From Pseudomonas guariconensis (GTDB taxonomy: Bacteria; Pseudomonadota; Gammaproteobacteria; Pseudomonadales; Pseudomonadaceae): a DNA stretch of 64,000 nt. The notes under the pieces are model-generated. The model was given only the letters and a program-made list of their open reading frames with translations, was not told the DNA's origin and ran no database searches. The DNA lies in contig NZ_FMYX01000012.1 in the NCBI RefSeq assembly GCF_900102675.1, positions 122,245 to 186,244 on the forward strand. Reading direction: 5' to 3'. Below, piece by piece: positions 1 to 9,425 of the stretch; position 1 is the stretch's first letter, and every line of letters begins with the position of its first letter. The translations under genes were made by a program, and so were the position numbers.

Positions 1-2
1 TG

Positions 3-848
3 CTGCTCAACACCCTGGTGTTGATCTGCCCGCTGATGGTGTTCGCCCTGCTCAAACTGGTGCTGCCGGGGCGTGGCCGCGACTATGCCTCTTGGGCGGT
101 GATGTGGATCGCCGAGACCTGGTCGGAAATCGACAAGGCGATCTTCGCCCTGTGCATCCCGACACGTTGGGACATCCGCGGCATCGAGAAGCTGCGCCAG
201 GACACCTCCTACCTGTGCGTGAGCAACCACCAGAGCTGGGTGGACATCCCGGCCCTGATCGAGAGCCTCAACCGCCGGGTGCCGTTCTTCAAGTTCTTCC
301 TCAAGAAAGAGCTGATCTGGGTTCCGCTGCTGGGCCTGGCCTGGTGGGCGCTGGACTACCCCTTCATGAAGCGCTACAGCAAGGCTTTCCTGGACAAGCA
401 CCCGGAGCTCAAGGGCAAGGACCTGGAGATCACCAAGGCAGCCTGCGAGCTGTTCAAGCGCCAACCGGTGACCGTGGTCAACTACCTCGAAGGCACGCGC
501 TTCAGCGAGGCCAAACGTCAGGCCCAGCAATCGCCCTACCAGCATCTGCTCAAGCCCAAGGCAGGTGGCGTGGCGTTCGTACTGGCCGCGCTGGGCGAGC
601 AGCTCGACGCCCTGCTGGACGTCACCATCGTCTATCCCGGCAACAGGGCGCCGGGGTTCTGGGACCTGCTCAGCGGCAACATCAGCCGGGTGATCATCGA
701 CATCCGCGTGCGTGAACTGGACCCGGCGCTGTGCGCGGGTGATTACGAGAACGATCCGGCATTCCGCCAGACCGTGCAGGCTTGGGTGAACCAGCTGTGG
801 GTCGAAAAGGACCAGCGCATCGAGCAGTTGCGCGCCGAAATGCGCTAA
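3..848 (+). CDS. PlsC/YihG-type acyltransferase, 5' end cut by window
   Basis: A membrane-associated glycerolipid-type acyltransferase that probably moves an acyl chain from acyl-ACP or acyl-CoA to a lysophospholipid. The reading frame is open to the first bases of the window, so the true start lies upstream. The first in-frame start-like codon (GTG at 18) falls inside a hydrophobic stretch and is unlikely to be the real start. The catalytic block I motif NHQSWVD (the HX4D of the family) and the substrate-binding motif EGTRF are both visible. The N-terminal hydrophobic segment and overall pattern resemble E. coli YihG. The natural substrate cannot be read from sequence. It stands alone on its strand, with about 180 bp before the next gene. 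Confidence 0.85.
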   Translation: MLNTLVLICPLMVFALLKLVLPGRGRDYASWAVMWIAETWSEIDKAIFALCIPTRWDIRGIEKLRQDTSYLCVSNHQSWVDIPALIESLNRRVPFFKFFLKKELIWVPLLGLAWWALDYPFMKRYSKAFLDKHPELKGKDLEITKAACELFKRQPVTVVNYLEGTRFSEAKRQAQQSPYQHLLKPKAGGVAFVLAALGEQLDALLDVTIVYPGNRAPGFWDLLSGNISRVIIDIRVRELDPALCAGDYENDPAFRQTVQAWVNQLWVEKDQRIEQLRAEMR

Positions 849-1032
849 GAGGTGCGTGGCCTGGGCGGCTCTTGCAGAAGAGCAAGCCCGCGCCTACCGT
901 GGGCTGTACACAATAAGATGCCGATTAAAATCCAGATTTATAATCGACATTAGCAACTCTTTGTTTGTCTTCACCTACCCAGGTGGATAAAAATCGATCA
1001 ACGCACAACTACAAAAATGCTTGGATCGATCG

Positions 1033-2394
1033 ATGGCCAAACAACCTCGCCCCGCTGCCGAGGCAGCTCCCGCCCAACTTCGCCGCGTCCTCGGGCTGCC
1101 CGCCCTGGTGTTCTTCGGCCTGGTGTACATGGTCCCGTTGACCATCTTCACCACCTACGGAATCGTCACCGAGATCACCGGGGGCCGCACCGCTGGCGCC
1201 TATCTGGTGACCCTGCTGGCAATGCTGTTCACCGCCACGTCCTACAGTTTCATGGTCAAGCGCTTCCCGGTGGCAGGCTCGGCCTACTCCTACACCAACT
1301 TGGCGTTCGGCCCCAACGTGGGCTTCCTGGCCGGCTGGTCGCTGCTGCTCGACTACCTGTTCATCCCGATGATCAATTACCTGCTCATCGGCCTGTTCTT
1401 GAACATCGCCTTCCCGGCCATTCCGGCCTGGACCATCGTCCTGGCCTCGATCGCCCTGGTGACCGTGCTCAACGTGGTCGGCATCCATTCGGTGGCCAAG
1501 GCCAGCAACTTGATCGTCGGCGCGCAGATCGTCTTCATCGGGGTGTTCGTGGCCTTGTCCTACCAGTCGCTGGCAGGCCAGCCGGTTGACCTGCTCTCGC
1601 CGCTGCTGGGCGATGGCAGCCAGCCAGGCTTCGGTCACCTGATGGCCGGTGCAGCAGTGCTGTGCCTATCGTTCCTGGGCTTCGATGCGGTCTCGACGCT
1701 GGCCGAGGAAACCCGTGACGCCCGCCGCGACGTACCCCGCGCAATCATCCTCACCACCCTTGGCGCCGGCCTGCTGTTCACCCTGCTGGCCTATATCAGC
1801 CAACTGGTGCTGCCAGGCAGCACGTTCGCCAATGCCGATGCCGCGGCCAACGAAGTGATGTTCAAGGCTGGCGGCCAGTTCCTGGCCAACTTCTTCACCG
1901 CAGCCTTCGTCGCCGGCAGCCTGGGTTCGGCCCTAGCGTCCCAGGCGGCGGTGTCGCGCATTCTCTACACCATGGGCCGCGACAAGGTGCTGCCACAGCG
2001 CACCTTCGGCCAGCTGTCGCCGCGCTTCGGCACCCCGGTGTTCGCCATCGTGCTGGTGTCGGCATTCTCGCTGCTGGCCCTGGTGATCGACCTGGCCACG
2101 TTGGCATCGCTGATCAGCTTCGGCGCCCTGGTGGCGTTCTCGGCCGTCAACCTGGCAGTGGTGCGCACCCACCTGATCAACGAGCGTACCCACCGCAACC
2201 TCAAGGGCCTGGCGTGCTATGGCGTGGTGCCGCTGGTCGGTCTGGGCCTGACCCTGTGGCTGTGGACCAGCCTGTCGGCGCTGACCTTGGTGATCGGCCT
2301 GTGCTGGTTCGCCCTGGGCCTGGCTTATCTGGCAGTGCTCACCTCCGGCTTCCGCCGCCCGATGCGCCTGGTGGATTTCTCCGAAGCGGCCTGA
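1033..2394 (+). CDS. APC-family permease, putrescine-importer (PuuP) type
   Basis: A twelve-helix amino acid-polyamine-organocation transporter of the inner membrane. It resembles E. coli PuuP along its length: the early VYMVPLTIFTTYGIV segment, the SFLGFDAVSTLAEET loop, and a helix near the middle with RILYTMGRD. A putrescine or related amine substrate is therefore likely but not proven. I chose the ATG at 1033. A TTG at 1021 in the same frame would add four residues, and neither has a strong ribosome binding site. The 170 bp upstream is relatively AT-rich and probably holds the promoter. A REP pair follows the stop codon, so it appears monocistronic. Confidence 0.85.
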   Translation: MAKQPRPAAEAAPAQLRRVLGLPALVFFGLVYMVPLTIFTTYGIVTEITGGRTAGAYLVTLLAMLFTATSYSFMVKRFPVAGSAYSYTNLAFGPNVGFLAGWSLLLDYLFIPMINYLLIGLFLNIAFPAIPAWTIVLASIALVTVLNVVGIHSVAKASNLIVGAQIVFIGVFVALSYQSLAGQPVDLLSPLLGDGSQPGFGHLMAGAAVLCLSFLGFDAVSTLAEETRDARRDVPRAIILTTLGAGLLFTLLAYISQLVLPGSTFANADAAANEVMFKAGGQFLANFFTAAFVAGSLGSALASQAAVSRILYTMGRDKVLPQRTFGQLSPRFGTPVFAIVLVSAFSLLALVIDLATLASLISFGALVAFSAVNLAVVRTHLINERTHRNLKGLACYGVVPLVGLGLTLWLWTSLSALTLVIGLCWFALGLAYLAVLTSGFRRPMRLVDFSEAA

Positions 2395-2457
2395 TGCGCC
2401 ACTGCCCTTTGGGGGAGCGGATCTTACCGGCGACAAGGTGGTGAATCGGCCGTCGTA

Positions 2458-2523
2458 TTCGCGGGTAAACCCGCTCCCATAGGGCCGACGGTGACCTTAT
2501 GGGAGCGGGTTCATCCACGAAGC
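2458..2523. repeat. REP pair (inverted)
   Basis: Two REP cores face each other: TTCGCGGGTAAACCCGCTCC at 2458 and its diverged inverse ending in TCCACGAAG. They lie between the stops of the convergent permease and DUF2780 genes. A more degenerate copy precedes them near 2405-2432. Confidence 0.85.
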
Positions 2524-2576
2524 AAACGCCTCGGTAGAGGGCACGGGCTCAGCCCGTGTACACCCATGAAGAAAGC

Positions 2577-3158
2577 TCAAACAGACGGAACGGCCGCTGG
2601 CGCCGCAGGGGTCATCCACAGGCTTCCCAGATTCTGCAACAGCGACCCGGCAAGGCCCTGCTGGCCCAGGTACTGAAGGATCAGCGGGGCAAACTGGCCG
2701 ATCATGTTCGTATCCATGCCCAGCAACCTGAAGGCGTTATCCAGGTCGCTGCGGTTCTCGACGTTGCCCAACGCATTGCTCAAAGGCGATGGGCTCTCGC
2801 TGCTCTTGCCGAGCAACTCACCCAGACCGCTCAGCCCACCCAGGGCGTTGGCACCGGAAAGCAGGTCCAGGCCGGGCACAGCCTGGGTCAGCTGGCCATA
2901 GTCGGCCTCGCTCAGGTTGTTGCGCGCCAGCCCCAGCATCGCACCGGCGCCGCCAATGGCCTGTTCAGGGGTGATCTTCAGCTCGCTACCCAAGGTATTG
3001 AGCAGGTTGGCCTGGCCCGCTGGAGCCTGTACCTGACCCTGTTGAGTTGAATTCTGGTTCTGCATCGCCGACACGGCATTGGCCGCATCGCTCAAATTGA
3101 AGGCGAACACCGGGCTTGCGGCCAGGGTCATCAGGGTTGCCAGGGTGAATGCTTTCAT
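2577..3158 (-). CDS. DUF2780 (VcgC/VcgE-like) exported protein
   Basis: A 193-residue protein with a Sec signal peptide (MKAFTLATLMTLAASPVFAF, cleavage likely after VFA). The rest is a mainly helical domain rich in Ala, Leu and Gln, with LNTLGSELKITPEQAIGGAG and GLDLLSG segments, which I recognise as the DUF2780 family. The function is unknown, and export to the periplasm is the only inference. A GAGG sequence nine bases upstream supports the start. It is flanked by a REP pair downstream and by a terminator-like hairpin and the fdhA 3' end upstream, so it is probably monocistronic. Confidence 0.75.
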   Translation of the reverse strand: MKAFTLATLMTLAASPVFAFNLSDAANAVSAMQNQNSTQQGQVQAPAGQANLLNTLGSELKITPEQAIGGAGAMLGLARNNLSEADYGQLTQAVPGLDLLSGANALGGLSGLGELLGKSSESPSPLSNALGNVENRSDLDNAFRLLGMDTNMIGQFAPLILQYLGQQGLAGSLLQNLGSLWMTPAAPAAVPSV

Positions 3159-3279
3159 CGGGAGGGACCTCGTCGGCCGGGATGGCCGGGGAAACGAGGC
3201 ATTGGACTGGAGCTGCAGGGGTTTGTTCCAGGCCGGTTATCGGCCTGCCAAGGCCTTGTGACTGAAGCCGCTTAAAGCA

Positions 3280-3301
3280 CAACGCCCCCGCAGGGGCGTT
3301 G
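3280..3301 (-). terminator. terminator-like hairpin after fdhA
   Basis: A 9-bp perfect stem (CAACGCCCC / GGGGCGTTG, 4-nt loop) lies 10 bp past the fdhA stop. The following bases on the minus strand (TGCTTTAA) are only modestly T-rich, so its strength is uncertain. Confidence 0.6.
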
Positions 3302-3311
3302 AGTCTGAAGG

Positions 3312-4511
3312 TTAAGCCGCGCCCCACATCTTGTGAGGGTCGATCACGAACTTCTTCGGTACGCCTGCATCGAACTCGCCGTAGCCTTGCGGCGCCTGGT
3401 CCAGGTTGATCACCTGCACGCCAACCACTTCGGCAATGTTGATACGGTCCCACATGATCGCCTGCATCAGCTGGCGGTTGTACTTCATGGTCGGGGTCTG
3501 GCCAGTGTGGAAGCTGTGCGATTTCGCCCAGCCCAGGCCGAAGCGGATGCTCAGTGCACCGATCTTGGCGGCGGCATCGACCGCGCCCGGGTCTTCGGTC
3601 ACGTACAGGCCTGGAATACCGATGTTGCCGGCAACGCGGGTCACCTGCATCAGGGAGTTCAAGACGGTAGCCGGCGCCTCATGCTTGGCACCTTCATGGC
3701 CATGGCCACGGGCTTCGAAGCCGACGGCGTCGATGGCGCAGTCCACTTCCGGTTCACCGAGGATATCGACGATCTGCTCGTGCAGCGGGGTGTCCTTGGA
3801 CAGGTCGACCACTTCGAAGCCCTGGGCCTTGGCATGGGCCAGGCGAGCCGGGTTCAGGTCACCGACGATGACGCAGGCCGCGCCCAGCAGGCGCGCCGAG
3901 GCAGCGGCGGCCAAACCGACCGGGCCGGCACCAGCCACGTAGACGGTGCTGCCTGGGCCGACGCCGGCAGTCACGGCGCCGTGGTAACCGGTTGGCAGGA
4001 TATCGGACAAGCAAGTCAGGTCACGGATCTTCGCCATGGCCTTGTCGCGATCGGGCAGTTTCAGCAAGTTGAAGTCAGCGTACGGCACCAGCACGTATTC
4101 GGCCTGGCCGCCGGTCCAGTCGCCCATGTCGACATAACCGTAGGCACCACCGGCGCGGGCCGGGTTGACGGTGAGGCAGACACCGGTGTGCATCTCTTTG
4201 CAGGAACGGCAACGACCGCAGGCGACGTTGAACGGAACGGATACCAGGTCGCCGATCTGCAGGCGTTCGACATCGCGGCCCTTCTCGACGATTTCACCCG
4301 TGATTTCGTGGCCGAGGACCAGGCCGACCTGGGCGGTGGTACGGCCACGGACCATGTGCTGGTCGGAGCCGCAGATGTTGGTGGAGACCACCTTCAGGAT
4401 CACGCCGTGCTCGATTTTCTTGCCGCGTGGGTCCTGCATTTTGGGGTAGTCAATCTTCTGCACCTCGACCTTACCGGCACCGAGATACACCACTCCACGA
4501 TTACCAGACAT
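3312..4511 (-). CDS. fdhA: glutathione-independent formaldehyde dehydrogenase
   Basis: A 399-residue zinc-dependent medium-chain dehydrogenase that oxidises formaldehyde to formate with NAD+ and needs no glutathione. The catalytic zinc site is visible at Cys47 (NICGSD) and His68 (VLGHE). The structural zinc cysteines are at about 98, 101, 104 and 112 (CGRCRSC...C). The Rossmann motif GAGPVGLA follows near residue 190. Length and sequence match the well-studied P. putida enzyme. It lies downstream of purU and the sox genes, and removing formaldehyde released during betaine demethylation is the obvious role. A REP pair separates it from purU, so it may be expressed partly independently. Confidence 0.93.
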   Translation of the reverse strand: MSGNRGVVYLGAGKVEVQKIDYPKMQDPRGKKIEHGVILKVVSTNICGSDQHMVRGRTTAQVGLVLGHEITGEIVEKGRDVERLQIGDLVSVPFNVACGRCRSCKEMHTGVCLTVNPARAGGAYGYVDMGDWTGGQAEYVLVPYADFNLLKLPDRDKAMAKIRDLTCLSDILPTGYHGAVTAGVGPGSTVYVAGAGPVGLAAAASARLLGAACVIVGDLNPARLAHAKAQGFEVVDLSKDTPLHEQIVDILGEPEVDCAIDAVGFEARGHGHEGAKHEAPATVLNSLMQVTRVAGNIGIPGLYVTEDPGAVDAAAKIGALSIRFGLGWAKSHSFHTGQTPTMKYNRQLMQAIMWDRINIAEVVGVQVINLDQAPQGYGEFDAGVPKKFVIDPHKMWGAA

Positions 4512-4678
4512 GCTCTTACCTCGCTTGATTTGTATTTATGCAGCGGTGGAAAGCGCCGCCTTCCGTGGGCGGCATGTGTTACTGGAATGCAGGGAATTGT
4601 GGGCCTGATACAACTTGTCGCAGTGACTGGAAGCGACAGAGGATTGCCTGTTAACGGCAGGTTAAAAAGGGTGAATCC

Positions 4679-4745
4679 ATTCGCGGGTAAGCCCGCCCCC
4701 ACACAAGGCTACGCAGAACCTGTGGGAGCGGGCTTACCCGCGAAC
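4679..4745. repeat. REP pair (inverted)
   Basis: Two inverted REP cores (TTCGCGGGTAAGCCCGCCCC and GGGAGCGGGCTTACCCGCGAA) lie between the purU stop and the fdhA start. Transcripts crossing the gap would form a long hairpin. Confidence 0.9.
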
Positions 4746-4761
4746 AAGACAATGAGGACTG

Positions 4762-5619
4762 TCAGAGCACCACGGTGCGATTGGCGTTGAGGAACACCCG
4801 GCGCTCGATGTGGTACCCCACCGCCCGCGCCAGGGTCAGGCACTCGATGTCGCGCCCCTTGGCGATCAGGTCTTCAGGGTAGTGACTGTGGTCCACCACC
4901 TCCACGCCCTGGGCGATGATCGGGCCTTCGTCCAGGTCGTTGTTGATGTAGTGGGCCGTGGCGCCGACCATCTTCACGCCCTTGTTGTAGGCCTGGTGGT
5001 ACGGTTTGGCGCCCTTGAAGCCGGGCAGCAAGGAGTGGTGGATGTTGATCGCCCAGCCGTCCAGGCGGCGGCACAGCTCAGGCGACAGCACCTGCATGTA
5101 GCGGGCGAGAATCACAAGCTCCGCGCCGGTCTCCTCGATCACCTGCAGCACCTTGCGCTCCTGGGCAGGTTTGTCCTTGGGGTCCAGGGCAAAGTGGTAG
5201 TAAGGGATCTTGTGCCACTGCGCCAGGGGCTCGAGGTCGGGGTGGTTGGACACCACCGCCACCACGTCCATGGCCAATTGGCCGATGCGCTGGCGATACA
5301 GCAGGTCGTTGAGGCAGTGGTCGGCCTTGGACACCATGATCACCACCTTGGGGCGGTGATTGGGCGCGGTCAGCTCGAAGGTCATGCCGAAGGCGTCACT
5401 GCGCTCGGCAAGGCCGGCCCGGAAGCCCGCCTCGTCGAAGTCGTCCGGCTGGCGGAACTCCACGCGAATGAAGAACCGCCCCGAGAGCCGGTCGTCGAAG
5501 GAGTGGTGCTCCGTGACGTAGCAGCGCTGCTCGTAGAGGTAACGCGTCACTACGTCGACGGTGCCGAGCATGCTCGGGCAGTCGGCAGTGAGAATCCAAG
5601 TGTCCGGTGCCCGACTCAT
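4762..5619 (-). CDS. purU: formyltetrahydrofolate deformylase
   Basis: A 285-residue enzyme that hydrolyses 10-formyl-THF to formate and THF. It has an N-terminal ACT domain (about residues 8-85, beginning WILTADCPSMLGTVD) and a C-terminal formyltransferase-like domain with HHSLLPGFKGAKPYHQAY and the DEGPII segment. I chose the ATG at 5619 because GGAGAA lies just upstream; the frame is open farther but would overlap soxG. It is the last gene of the glyA-soxB-soxD-soxA-soxG-purU series. There it would regenerate free THF and balance the C1-folate pool fed by sarcosine oxidase. Confidence 0.92.
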   Translation of the reverse strand: MSRAPDTWILTADCPSMLGTVDVVTRYLYEQRCYVTEHHSFDDRLSGRFFIRVEFRQPDDFDEAGFRAGLAERSDAFGMTFELTAPNHRPKVVIMVSKADHCLNDLLYRQRIGQLAMDVVAVVSNHPDLEPLAQWHKIPYYHFALDPKDKPAQERKVLQVIEETGAELVILARYMQVLSPELCRRLDGWAINIHHSLLPGFKGAKPYHQAYNKGVKMVGATAHYINNDLDEGPIIAQGVEVVDHSHYPEDLIAKGRDIECLTLARAVGYHIERRVFLNANRTVVL

Positions 5620-5633
5620 GCGTGTTCTCCTTT

Positions 5634-6266
5634 TTAAGCCTCGATGGCCAGGCCGTACTCGGCCGAAGCGTCCTGCAGCCACAGCCACCAGTAATCGGAG
5701 AAGCTGCGGCGGATCACCAGTTCCCAAGTGTCTTCGGCAGTGCGGCGAATCACCAGTTGCGACTTGGCGAACACGGTGCCGACGGCCTTGCCGACCGGGA
5801 AGTTGTTCGGGTGTACATCATAGCTGGTGGATTTCATCAGCACGTCGCGTACGTTGGGGCCGCGCAGCTCGAGCAGCGTTTGCCCGCCGCTGACGTTGAC
5901 CACCTGAATGTGCTGGCCTTCGAGGGCCTCGCGCAGCTTCTGCTCGATGGCGAACTCCTGACCGCCCGGGACGATCAGCAGCCACTCATCCGGTCCGACC
6001 CACTGCAGCGACATCTCGTCGTTGGCGACCACGGTCAGGGCGACCGGCAGTTCCAGGCCCAGAGCCTTCTTCACGCCTGCGGCGAAGGCGGCGTCGTGGC
6101 CGTCGCCACGGATCGTCAGGTGGCCGAGGAATTTGTGCTCGCGCAGGGTCACGCCTGCGTTCTTGCGGCCCTTGCCGACCAGGCTGGCCAGGTCAGCGTG
6201 GTGCAGTGGCGACTCGGCCCGGGCGTTGGAGCCCGGATTTTGCTGGAAGACGTTGATTACGCTCAT
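5634..6266 (-). CDS. soxG: sarcosine oxidase gamma subunit
   Basis: A 210-residue subunit of the heterotetrameric sarcosine oxidase. It has the GcvT-like fold seen in this subunit, with the recognisable WVGPDEWLLIVP and VNVSGGQTLLELRG segments. It carries no cofactor motifs of its own and is structural within the alpha-beta-gamma-delta complex. Its stop lies 14 bp before the purU start. A REP pair sits between soxA and this gene, which may lower its expression relative to soxA. Confidence 0.92.
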   Translation of the reverse strand: MSVINVFQQNPGSNARAESPLHHADLASLVGKGRKNAGVTLREHKFLGHLTIRGDGHDAAFAAGVKKALGLELPVALTVVANDEMSLQWVGPDEWLLIVPGGQEFAIEQKLREALEGQHIQVVNVSGGQTLLELRGPNVRDVLMKSTSYDVHPNNFPVGKAVGTVFAKSQLVIRRTAEDTWELVIRRSFSDYWWLWLQDASAEYGLAIEA

Positions 6267-6309
6267 TTCTTACCTGCCTTGAATTCTGTTGTGCCGAACG
6301 GCGCTGGAT

Positions 6310-6382
6310 CTGGGAGAGCGGGCTTGCCCGCGAATGGGCCGGTGAGGCCAACATCGCATTCGCGGGTACCCCGCCTCCACAA
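6310..6382. repeat. REP pair inside the sox operon
   Basis: Inverted REP cores (GGGAGAGCGGGCTTGCCCGC and CGCGGGTACCCCGCC) fill the 141-bp gap between the soxA stop and the soxG start, so they are transcribed within the operon. Confidence 0.85.
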
Positions 6383-6407
6383 GCTCCAGCACTGCCTTGC
6401 GGGGGCC

Positions 6408-9400
6408 TTAGACGTTCTGCCGCTCACCCTTCGGATCGAAGAACACCGAAGACACGATCTCTGCCTCGATCACGCTGCCGTCAGCCTGCGGCGAGTAGAC
6501 ACGCTCGCCCATACGCTTGAGGCCGCCTTTGACCACACCCATGGCGAACGAATAGCCCAGGGAGTTGGAGGCATAGCTGGAGGTCACGTGACCGACCATG
6601 TCCATCGGAATCGGCTGGTTCGGGTCGAACACCAGCTGGGCGCCTTCGGGCAGCCACTTGGTCGGGTCGACAGGCTTGAGGCCCACCAGTTGCTTGCGGT
6701 CTTCGCGCAGGCAGTCCGAACGGGTCATGCCGCGTGCGCCGATCCAGGAGAACGGCTTGTTGCGACCGACACACCAGCCCATGTTCAGGTCGTCCGGGTT
6801 CATCGAGCCGTCGGTGTCCTGACCGACGATGATGAAGCCCTTCTCGGCGCGCAGCACGTGCATGGTCTCGGTGCCGTACGGGGTCAGGTTGTACTTCTTG
6901 CCCGCCTCGACGATCTGCTCCAGCACGCCCATGGCGTAGTTGGCCTGGACGTTGATCTCGTACGACAGCTCACCGGTGAACGAGATACGGAACACCCGGG
7001 CCGGCACACCGCCGACCAGACCTTCCTTCCAGCTCATGAACGGGAAGGCTTCTTTGTCCAGGTCGATGTCGGTCAGCTCGGCCAGCAGCTTGCGGCTGTT
7101 GGGGCCCGACAGGGTCATGGTGGCCCAGTGGTCGGTCACGGAGGTGAAGTACACCTTCAGGTCCGGCCATTCGGTCTGGTGGTACAGCTCCAGCCACTGC
7201 AATACGCGGGCAGCGCCGCCGGTGGTGGTGGTCATGATGAAGTGGTTGTCGCCGACGCAGGCGGTCACGCCGTCGTCGAAGACCATGCCGTCTTCTTTGC
7301 ACATCAGGCCGTAACGGGCCTTGCCCACATCGAGCTTGGTCCAGGCATTGGTGTAAACGCGGTTGAGGAACTCACGCGCATCCGGGCCCTGGATGTCGAT
7401 CTTGCCCAGGGTCGAGGCGTCGAGCAGGCCCACGCTGTCACGCACGGCCTTGCACTCACGCTCCACGGCGGCATGGATGTCTTCGCCGGCTTTAGGGAAG
7501 TACCACGGACGCTTCCACTGGCCAACGTCTTCGAACTCGGCGCCGTTCTTCAAGTGCCAGGCGTGCAACGCGGTGAAGCGTACCGGTTCGAACAGGTGGC
7601 CACAGTGACGGCCCGCTACCGCGCCGAAGGTCACCGGCGTGTAGTTGGGGCGGAACATGGTGGTACCCATCTGCGGGATGGTGATGCCCATCGAGCGCGC
7701 AGCGATGGCCAGACCGTTGATGTTGCCCAGTTTGCCCTGGTCAGTACCGAAGCCCAGCGCGGTGTAGCGTTTCACGTGCTCGACCGACTCGAAGCCTTCG
7801 CGGGTGGCCAGTTCGATGGCGGCCGCGGTGACGTCGTTCTGCTGGTCGACGAACTGCTTCGGCGCACGGGCAGTGCCTTTGTCGTGCGGCACCTGGAACA
7901 GCGCCACGGTGGCCTCTTCCTTGCGGGCAACGACTTTCGGCAGGGTGCCGGCGGTCGCCTTGAAGCCTGCTTCGGTGGCTGCCTGAACGCCGCCTTCGAA
8001 ACCATCGGCAATCGCGTCGCCGAGCGGATAGACGCCATTCACGCCACCCACGCAGACACGTTTCTGAGGCGCATCGCCCGGCACGAAGCCGAGGATGTCG
8101 TCACGCCAGATCGGACGACCGCCCAGGTGCGAGGCCAGGTGAACCACCGGGCTGTAGCCACCGGAGCTGCCGATCAGGTCGCACTCGAGCCATTCGCCTG
8201 GGCTGGTGACCTTATGCGCCACGGCATCGATCGCAGCGACGCGGGCGCCGGTTACGTGCTTGGTGCCCTTGGCCTCGATCACGGCGCTGGAGGTCAGGAT
8301 GCGGATGCCCTTGGCGCGCGCTTCCTCGACCAGCGAGCCGCGCGGGTTGTGGCGCGCATCAGCGATGGCGACCACTTGCAGGCCGGCGTCGTGCCAGTCC
8401 AGAGCGGTGCGATAGGCGTGATCGTTGTTGGTCGACAGCACCAGCTTGCGGCCCGGTGCCACGCCGTAACGGCGCACGTACACCGAGATGGCGCCGGCGA
8501 GCATGTTGCCCGGCACGTCGTTGTTGCCGTACACCAGCGGACGCTCGTGGGTACCGGTGGCCAGTACCACACGCTTGGCACGCACGCGGTGGACGCGATG
8601 ACGGACCTGGCCGATCGGGGCGCGGTCACCGAGGTGGTCGGTCATGCGCTCATGGATGGTCAGGAAGTTGTGGTCGTGGTAGCCGTTGACCGTGGCGCGA
8701 GGCAGCAGGGTCACTTCCGGCAGCGATTGCAGCTCGGCGACGACGGCAGCAACCCAGTCCGCGGCAGGCTTGCCGTCGAGGGTTTCGCGGGTGTCGAGCA
8801 GGCTGCCGCCGAACTCTTCCTGTTCATCGGCGACGATCACGCGGGCGCCGCTGCGACCGGCGGCCAGGGCCGCGGCCAGGCCAGCAGGGCCGGCACCGAC
8901 GATCAGCACGTCGCAGTGCTGGTTCATGTAGTCGTAGCTGTCCGGGTCGTTCTGCAACGGAGCACGGCCAAGGCCTGCCGCTTTACGGATGTACTTCTCG
9001 TAAGTCATCCAGAACGACTTGGGATACATGAAGGTCTTGTAGTAGAACCCGGGCGGCATCATGCTGCCGCCGACCTTGCCGAGGATGCCCATGACGTCGT
9101 TGTTGACGTTCGGCCAGCCGTTGGTGCTGGTGGCAACCAGGCCCGAGTACAGGGCTTGCTGGGTGGCGCGCACGTTCGGTACCTGGGTGGCCTCGCTCGA
9201 GCCCAACTGCAGGATGGCGTTCGGCTCTTCCGGGCCTGCGGCGACGATGCCGCGAGGACGCGAGTACTTGAAGCTGCGACCGACGATGTCGACGCCGTTG
9301 GCCAGCAGCGCAGCGGCCAGGCTGTCACCGGCATAACCTTGGTAGGTCTTGCCGTTGAAGGTGAAGTTCAGGACCTTGCTGCGATCGATGCGACCGCCGC

Positions 9401-9425
9401 TGGCGAGGCGATAGACCTGGCTCAT
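6408..9425 (-). CDS. soxA: sarcosine oxidase alpha subunit
   Basis: A 1005-residue large subunit. It starts with a 2Fe-2S-ferredoxin-like domain (LNFTFNGKTYQGYAGDSLAA, about residues 15-100). A dinucleotide-binding domain follows (VLIVGAGPAGLAAALAAG, near residue 172), then an amine-oxidase middle part and a C-terminal GcvT-type folate-binding domain (about 600-1000). Together with soxB, soxD and soxG it oxidises sarcosine to glycine and passes the methyl group to THF as 5,10-methylene-THF, or releases formaldehyde. The length is typical for the family. It overlaps soxD by 4 bp, indicating translational coupling. Confidence 0.95.
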   Translation of the reverse strand: MSQVYRLASGGRIDRSKVLNFTFNGKTYQGYAGDSLAAALLANGVDIVGRSFKYSRPRGIVAAGPEEPNAILQLGSSEATQVPNVRATQQALYSGLVATSTNGWPNVNNDVMGILGKVGGSMMPPGFYYKTFMYPKSFWMTYEKYIRKAAGLGRAPLQNDPDSYDYMNQHCDVLIVGAGPAGLAAALAAGRSGARVIVADEQEEFGGSLLDTRETLDGKPAADWVAAVVAELQSLPEVTLLPRATVNGYHDHNFLTIHERMTDHLGDRAPIGQVRHRVHRVRAKRVVLATGTHERPLVYGNNDVPGNMLAGAISVYVRRYGVAPGRKLVLSTNNDHAYRTALDWHDAGLQVVAIADARHNPRGSLVEEARAKGIRILTSSAVIEAKGTKHVTGARVAAIDAVAHKVTSPGEWLECDLIGSSGGYSPVVHLASHLGGRPIWRDDILGFVPGDAPQKRVCVGGVNGVYPLGDAIADGFEGGVQAATEAGFKATAGTLPKVVARKEEATVALFQVPHDKGTARAPKQFVDQQNDVTAAAIELATREGFESVEHVKRYTALGFGTDQGKLGNINGLAIAARSMGITIPQMGTTMFRPNYTPVTFGAVAGRHCGHLFEPVRFTALHAWHLKNGAEFEDVGQWKRPWYFPKAGEDIHAAVERECKAVRDSVGLLDASTLGKIDIQGPDAREFLNRVYTNAWTKLDVGKARYGLMCKEDGMVFDDGVTACVGDNHFIMTTTTGGAARVLQWLELYHQTEWPDLKVYFTSVTDHWATMTLSGPNSRKLLAELTDIDLDKEAFPFMSWKEGLVGGVPARVFRISFTGELSYEINVQANYAMGVLEQIVEAGKKYNLTPYGTETMHVLRAEKGFIIVGQDTDGSMNPDDLNMGWCVGRNKPFSWIGARGMTRSDCLREDRKQLVGLKPVDPTKWLPEGAQLVFDPNQPIPMDMVGHVTSSYASNSLGYSFAMGVVKGGLKRMGERVYSPQADGSVIEAEIVSSVFFDPKGERQNV

